From the NCBI GenBank assembly GCA_029721435.1, contig CM056580.1:21832367-21896366 (forward strand): a stretch of DNA of 64,000 nucleotides, read 5' to 3'. The notes under the pieces were generated by a model. It searched no databases and was not told where the DNA came from. It saw only the letters and a list, made by a program, of their open reading frames with translations. A program made the position numbers and the translations under genes. Positions within the stretch are counted from its first letter, which is position 1. Every line of letters begins with the position of its first letter. Below, in pieces: positions 58,080-64,000 of this stretch. Source of the stretch: Gymnothorax reevesii (taxonomy: Eukaryota; Chordata; Actinopteri; Anguilliformes; Muraenidae).

Positions 58080-58870
58080 AATCAATACACCAATATGAAA
58101 ACCACCGGCCTTATATCGCGAAGGTCCCCCTCGTGCTGCCAAAATAACGGCTCCGTCAAACTGACATCCTCCTGACTTCACGGACCCAGGGTTTCCCAGG
58201 AGAACATTTCCCCAGGCATTGCACTTCCTCTATCAAGCATGTCTGCTTTCCACAGTGCATCCTGGTGTCAGTCACCTCTGCAGGTAAATTTTGCACAATA
58301 CCCAGCCAATGCACATGATGCAGAACAAAGAAAAAGTGGTGGGGGGGGGGGCTCGATGGTCCATACCTACTCACGTGCCGACCTTAGGTTGTTTGGGGAC
58401 TACGGTTAAATGGAAACTTCAACTAATCTGCAGCTAACAACCGCTATACGCTGCAGGATGTGATACATGTTCCAAATGTACTGTAAGTGTTATTACAATT
58501 CTCTGCACCTTGCGCCACAGTCGCCCTTCTGTCAGTTTGGATCTGGCAGGATAGCTTTTCTTACCCTTGTCTAACGATCAGTCTTGGGAGCCCAACACCC
58601 TGTCACTTGTTCACGTTTAGTCCCTCCTTGGACCACAGTCAGTAGAAACTCACCACAGCTGACTGGAAGCACCTCAGAAGTCTAGTCACTTTGGAGATGC
58701 TCGGATCAACTTGTCTGACCACGATGATTTGGCTCTCGTCAAAGTCGCTCCTATCCCATATCTCTTACATCCAGCACAAATAGGTTTTGTCATTGAATTG
58801 CACCATTTGTAAGACGTAAGAAAGTATACTCAGTTACAAGCACTCACACTACAACGTAATCATGTGTAAA
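58080..58870 (-). pseudogene. Tc1-like element relic (family 3), minus copy
   Basis: TTTGGAGATGCTCGGATCAA, GATTTGGCTCTCGTCAAAGT, CTGACTTCACGGACCCAGGG and GTGCATCCTGGTGTCAGTCA follow, on the opposite strand, the order of the same family as 52,470-53,195. The first two words encode the helix-turn-helix end of the transposase. Stops and gaps abound. Confidence 0.65.
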
Positions 58871-59700
58871 GGTGGAAGAAGGCCATTTGAAGAACTGGAT
58901 GAAGAGCCCAGCTGACTGGTTGTTCTGAGATGGGAAATTTCACGTCTCTCAGTGGTAAGTACTGCTGATCAATTAGCGTGGGATTTGTGTGGGGGGGGTG
59001 TCTGGGCAGAATGAGTGGATACACCTGACTATTCTCTGAAAGGAAGGATTCAGAATGACTGGAGGTGCGACTGAGATTCACCAAACATCCCTGGGAGGGA
59101 GGGTCAGTGAGTCGTGCACCATATCTTGAGAAGCACATATGGCTAGATGGCTTCCATCATCTCCGGAAAAAATACTTACAAGTTTTGCATTCATTCTAAT
59201 GAGAGTCATTAGAAGATGACAAATCCCCCCCCTCCTTCAAAAGGGACCAGCGTAGGACCTGTTGAATGCCCACATGACATGCTGGAGGGATAAACATTCA
59301 TACCGTTTTCACCATTCAAAGTTCAGACATCTCTTTCAAAGGATCAAGCTACTGTTCACATTTTTATTTGGTTCACCCAAAAAGCAGGACTTGAGCCGAT
59401 CTCTCATTAATGCTTTGTAATCTGGCAGAATTGTGGAACTGACTTGCCCCAGAGGCAATGGTAAAATCAAGAGTAGTGGGATGGAATCTGCAGAGCTGAC
59501 CTGGTCTCATCAATTATTCTGCCCCCAGACTATATCCATGGGCTCAGAAGGATTTTAATGAAGGCAGCGTAATCACACTGATGGTGTGTGGTGTCAGGGC
59601 TCCGCAGTCCTGCTGCGGCTCCTCTTTTACCGTCACCATTTTTAGCAGCTGCGCTGAAAGTGGCAGGAGAGGGCGGTGGGGTACTGGCAGCTAACTTAAA
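58871..59700. other. No gene seen
   Basis: Nothing recognised apart from short G-runs. Confidence 0.35.
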
Positions 59701-59710
59701 GGTGGATTAT

Positions 59711-59942
59711 AAAGAAGGAAAGAGAGAGAGTGAGACAAAGATAGAGAGGCGGGGGGGGGGGGGGGGAGAGCGAGTGAGGCAGGATGAGAGAGATGGAGAG
59801 CAGTTGGGACTGGGACATCGGGACAGATGGGAGAGAGAAGCGAGGAGCAGAACAAGAGAGTGAGGGAAAGTTCAATTGAGACAGCAACAAGAAATAGAGT
59901 AAGAGAAATAACGCCTACCAAGAGAGATGAAAACACGAGAGC

Positions 59943-59975
<33 letters not shown>
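59711..59975. repeat. Purine-rich tract with (GA)n
   Basis: Over 260 bases of mostly A and G on the plus strand, with a G-run at 59,752-59,766 and GAGAGA at 59,946-59,974. Long frames across it on both strands reflect the composition only. Confidence 0.85.
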
Positions 59976-59980
<5 letters not shown>

Positions 59981-62815
59981 TGGACATGAGCTGCAGAGAA
60001 TCAATACGTGGTCTAGGGCAAGGGCTGCCAGACTGTGGGAGGGGAGACTCTGCTACCATTTACTCCACAGCAGTTAAATCAGACAGCATAAATCACCCCC
60101 TAGTGTTAACCTTCTATCTACAAATCACTTTCAAACACCTTCACTTCCACAGCTCACCTTGCTCACACAATGCTTATCTTTACAAAGATGAGGCTCCCTG
60201 ATTTTCAGGGAAAGCTGGGTCTGTTGTTCAGGGTTTTCTATTGTGCATAGGACTTGTAAAATCCGTTCAAACTGCAAAATACAGTGCAAAAAGCCAACGA
60301 AAATCCACTCCAGTTGCAAAATTAACTGCTGTTGGGTGATTGGTCAGAACCACATGACATGCTATTTAGGTACCACCAATAGGCAGTTTCACATTGCCTT
60401 GGATTCTAGTCCGTCACATCTGAATGTCCAGAGGTTTTTTGAAATGTACAAATTAAGCGTATATGATCAACTTATCAGTATCTTTATCAGACTACTTGAC
60501 AGACACTGATTCAGGGACATCAGAAATGACATTGACAGAACTGAGCTTCATTGCATAGTAGCACAGCTGCAACCTGGCACACGTGACATTAACTGAACTA
60601 GGGCACAATGCTGACCTTACTGACTGACTGCTCACCCTTAGTCTTCTAAAAACTGCTGCGTGACTCACTATGACTCACAGTTCCTCTTGCACATTCTAAA
60701 CTTTGCATGCAGTGACTGCAAGGACCTCAAGGGTCACCAGGACACTGCATTCCATTAAAAAAGATGGATTTAGTTTCTATAACTGTCTCAGCTCATTACA
60801 GGAGAACTTTATGATTTACGCTACTCTTTTAATATGCCTGGTAACCGCTTCCGCAAATAGCTTACTGTATGTGGTCTCACTGAGATAAATGCCTCCACAG
60901 CAGCCTCCTTTGAAATATGACTTTTTGTCTTGTATTTTAGTGCACAAAGGAAAAACTCCATGCAGTCATATTCGTCTGCAAGGATTCATTCAAGTCTCCA
61001 ATTTTGGGTTCAAGCATCATAAAACACTTGCCGCAGCCCTGTTGAAATATTTATCAGCCTCTCTGAAGGGACTGTGAAACAAATTAACAACAAAAGCAAT
61101 GCCAGCTTCAACCGTGAATGTAATGGGAACAAAAACAGGTAAACCGTAGCTGAAAATAACCCAGTGAGCAAGAACTACAATGCTTTGCTCAAGTATAAAT
61201 TCAACAGTGGATGCCAGGTCAACCCAAGTCTTGAAACTTGAACGCCAATTGTTTAATTGGCAATTTAACATTGATATAAATAATTTATAATTGACATGAT
61301 GACAACATTAAAATGTAAACAGAAGACCTGCATGAGAGCACATGGGACAGATTTGTGTCATTTTTCATACATCAGTAAAAACGTACTGATAAATTAGATG
61401 CATTTACAGAACACAGATATTTACATATACTTTCTTATCTCCTAAAGCCTGGATTCTGCGAGGAAGGTCACAGGCGGGAAGGGAGATGAGTTATCGGTTC
61501 TGTCCTCTGCACTATCAATGATGGATTTCACTGATGAGATTTAGCCTATTAACCTCCTTTACCGAAACACCCCCAGTGCCGGGGACAAGGTGGGTATGGC
61601 GTGCTGTGAGCCTCTGACCTTGAAATGCATGATTGCTTTCAAGCTGTTCCTGTTTAAGATTGCTTGACTAATAATAACAGAATTTATTTGCAGAATAATC
61701 AAGACCAATATGTAAGCCTGTAATGACCAAGAACGTATTAAGAAATGGCTGCGATCACAAATGGGCTACAGTGGCATCATATTTTGTGGTATTGTATGGA
61801 TAGGGGGACAAAAATAATTAATTCAGTAATATCCCTAAATTCCATCCACCGTTCAATACATTTTTTTTTCAGCAGTGCAACCCAGTTTATTTTAAAATTG
61901 CACTTCATCAAAATGTTTTGAGTGTTCAAAAGAATAGGCTTCATTTGCCGGAATGCGCTGTTCCACACTGGTTAACGTAAAGCGATAATCGTTGATTTAT
62001 TAAATTACCAACGCTCCTTACGTCAAAACATTGGTAACTGAATTATTTAGTTAACAGGTTATTCCTGCATCCTGAAAGTTTGATGCATGGCATAAATTTA
62101 AAATCATTTAAACTTCATCCTATGTATTGAACATTCATGGTTGCAAAATCAGTGGTGACGTCTGTTGAGTCCAGCTTCTGGGAAAGTTGTTAGAAAGCTT
62201 CAAAATGAGATTATGTAAACTAATTCATCAGCTAGGTGGGTTCCCGTGCAAAAAAAATGTACCCTATGTTACCCACTGGATTTTTGAAGCCGATTATGTC
62301 CCTTAATGGAAAATCGGGGATACCATTTCCACAGCCGGGCAATAAGGAAGAAACTGGGGTTCTTTCCGGGGTCCATGCCAAAATTTCGGGACCAATTATT
62401 AGGGGCAGGGGAAATTAAAAAAGCTGTAACTTTGTAGTCTTTCACCCCAAAACAACAATCTACCCCTCAAAATGGCGGCCCTAAACTAATCTTTCATATG
62501 AGATACAGTTTGTAATGACTGGATCAAGAGTGAGGTCACTACAGTAAGAAAAGTGACGAAAAATGATGCAAAGTGAAAATATGACATTCCCATGGAATAT
62601 CCCCCACAGATCATGCCAGGGGGGTGGAGCAAGCCGTTGAATCTGGCGTCAGCTTCACTCGCTTTCTATCTGCCATGATGGCACATCAATCTAGAAAAAA
62701 GAGATACAATGTTAACTGTTCTTTAAAGGGAATATACCACAATTTGTTGTACTTGGGTTGGGCATAGCTAGTTAGGGGAATTGTTGGCCATGTTTACTTT
62801 CACCAGAATTTGTGG
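59976..62815. other. No gene seen
   Basis: 2.8 kb with short frames only; no splice-bounded exon, RNA gene or repeat family that I can support. Confidence 0.4.
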
Positions 62816-63236
62816 TGTTATGGCCCCAATTTGTTGTTACAATCTACAACACAACAGCAACAGCAAGGGATGACAGACACAGTTTTAAAAACTTAAACAC
62901 ATTTAATTTTTAAACAAAGACAAAGACTAATAACAACTAACTAAATGACCAAGATTGATTACAAAAAACAGAAATATTTACAGTTTCCTGGTGATGTGCT
63001 GGGTGAGGAAAAAAAAAACTCAAACACAGGCAAAAATCCACAAAAGAAACTTCACAGGTCTTGAACAGAAATGACAGGTCTGGTCACACGTATCCTTCTT
63101 CTTGCAATTTCTCCTCCTACTTTACTGTCTCAATTCTTTTCCTTATATACTCTTTTGCAGACCCCACCCACATTTAGACCTCTTTTTTTTACTTTTCGGG
63201 GACTTGCCCCAGACATGTCCAGGACATGTCTAAACA
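62816..63236 (-). mobile_element. Gypsy-type LTR, 421 bp, beside Pol
   Basis: Second copy of the LTR at 30 kb, very similar throughout. It starts (minus strand) TGTTTAGACATGTCC and ends GGGGCCATAACA; TATA box at 63,141-63,150 (GTATATAAGG on the minus strand), ATTAAA complement at 62,902-62,907. It lies 105 bases downstream of the end of the Pol frame, where a 3' LTR belongs. The bases just before it are not a good polypurine tract, so the link with Pol is likely but not proven. Confidence 0.8.
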
Positions 63237-63341
63237 TAGAGGCAAAATTTTTCTTTTCAATACAAAATGGTTAAGTGAACACTTGTCTATACATACATAT
63301 CATACAATATTCAAATAAACACAGGATATATATATACATAT

Positions 63342-64000
63342 TCAAACACGGGATAAGCAATCAGCAATTACATTGTCTGTACCCTTCAAATGCTTAATTT
63401 CCAAGTCAAACTCATGTAAAATCAAACTCCAATTCAACAATCTCCGATTCTTGTTTTTCATCTTACTCAAAAACATTAACGGATTGTGGTCAGTGTACAC
63501 AATCATTGGCTTTTCCCCTGTACAAACATAAACCTCAAAGTGTAAAGAAAGGACCAGAGCCAACAGTTCCTTCTCTATTGTGGAATAGTTCCTTTGGTGG
63601 CGATTGAACTTCCTGGAGAAGTATGCCACGGGATGCTCAATGTCATCAGAGTCACTTCTCTCTAGGAGCACAGATCCACAAGCTTGGTCGCTAGCATCGA
63701 CCGCGATGGAGAACGGTTTGTTGAAGTCAGGAGATTTGAGCACGGGGAACTGACACAGCAGAGACTTCAGGCGATCGAAGGCTCTCTGGCATGCATCATC
63801 CCAAGTGAACTTTACGCCTTTTTTCAGTTGGTAAGTTAGACTGAGAGCAATCTCAGCAAAGTTCTTGCAGAACTTGCGGTAGTACCCGATCATTCCAAGG
63901 AAGCGGCGCAAAGCTTTTTTGTTGTCAGGAACTGGAAAGTCCATGATGGCTTGGACTTTAGCATTTATGGGTGCCACCTTACCCTGGCCTATGACGTAGC
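63342..64000 (-). CDS. pol: Ty3/gypsy Pol, RT end plus RNase H, partial
   Basis: Open from the right edge to a TGA at 63,344-63,342, about 219 codons with no internal stop. The first residues, YVIGQGKVAPINAK, and the block RRFLGMIGYYRKFCKNFAEI are the RT thumb region. RNase H follows: VDASDQACGSVL (first Asp), STIEKELLALVLS (Glu), VYTDHNPLMFL (Asp) and DNVIADCLSR (last Asp). RT and RNase H copy the element RNA into DNA. In intact gypsy Pol an integrase of several hundred residues comes next; here the frame ends directly after CLSRV and only ~105 bases separate it from an LTR, so the integrase has been deleted. The intact frame over 219 codons suggests a rather recent insertion. GTG at 63,977 is not a real start; translation begins upstream of the window. 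Confidence 0.92.
   Translation of the reverse strand, partial: YVIGQGKVAPINAKVQAIMDFPVPDNKKALRRFLGMIGYYRKFCKNFAEIALSLTYQLKKGVKFTWDDACQRAFDRLKSLLCQFPVLKSPDFNKPFSIAVDASDQACGSVLLERSDSDDIEHPVAYFSRKFNRHQRNYSTIEKELLALVLSLHFEVYVCTGEKPMIVYTDHNPLMFLSKMKNKNRRLLNWSLILHEFDLEIKHLKGTDNVIADCLSRV

Noticed and set aside
59588..60201. Overlapping 91-124-residue charged or Ser/Leu-rich frames
   Set aside because: Artefact of the purine-rich tract and GA repeat.

Overview
This window reads as intergenic or deep-intronic DNA from a ray-finned fish, probably a teleost. It is AT-rich, carries no host exon I can support, and is packed with fish-type repeats: long-TIR Tc1-like elements, many hAT-type elements with 8-bp target duplications, LINE 3' ends, a tRNA-headed SINE and LTRs of Ty3/gypsy type. 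No bacterial operons, CRISPR arrays or rRNA genes are visible. Almost every open frame is short and is a chance frame or a relic of a mobile element.

Layout. 1-246 is a Gag fragment on the minus strand. 1.4-2.2 kb is a dead Tc1-like transposase. 2.7-3.45 kb is a LINE 3' end that begins in an exact 80-bp tandem duplication. 6.9-7.6 kb is a second LINE 3' end (minus) whose tail is a TA microsatellite. 11.2-12.8 kb holds a Tc1 scrap and a diverged ~140-bp tandem repeat split by a MITE.

12,947-22,132 is the centrepiece: one ~1-kb Tc1-like element opened up by two hAT insertions. hAT-A (13,362-16,260) contains hAT-B, which contains hAT-C. hAT-D (16,911-22,109) contains a broken BED-finger exon, an LTR-like repeat that itself holds a complete Tc1 element, and a SINE. 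Each hAT boundary is supported by an 8-bp target duplication, perfect or with one mismatch.

23.1-28.4 kb has three more hAT-type elements with target duplications, then telomere-like repeats. 30-36.5 kb has a solo gypsy LTR, a broken THAP-domain exon, a second copy of the LTR-like repeat, another solo LTR with a near-perfect 5-bp duplication, and a palindromic MITE. 39.2-40.9 kb is an array of ~445-bp repeats ending in a hairpin, reminiscent of a Helentron-type element. 43.0-44.4 kb is a second Tc1 copy whose full-length transposase has one stop codon. 45-47 kb has a ~72-bp minisatellite and a SINE that looks split by an insertion. 49.7-50.6 kb is an element in a TTAA site with a small captured exon. 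52.5-58.9 kb has two scraps of a third Tc1 family and a nested hAT group. The right end (62.8-64 kb) is a gypsy LTR and the end of a Pol reading frame that runs off the window.

The genes do not form a pathway. What the window offers is an insertion history: the nested junctions give a relative time order for about nine mobile elements. Names of element families come from recalled features of fish repeats and not from a database search.
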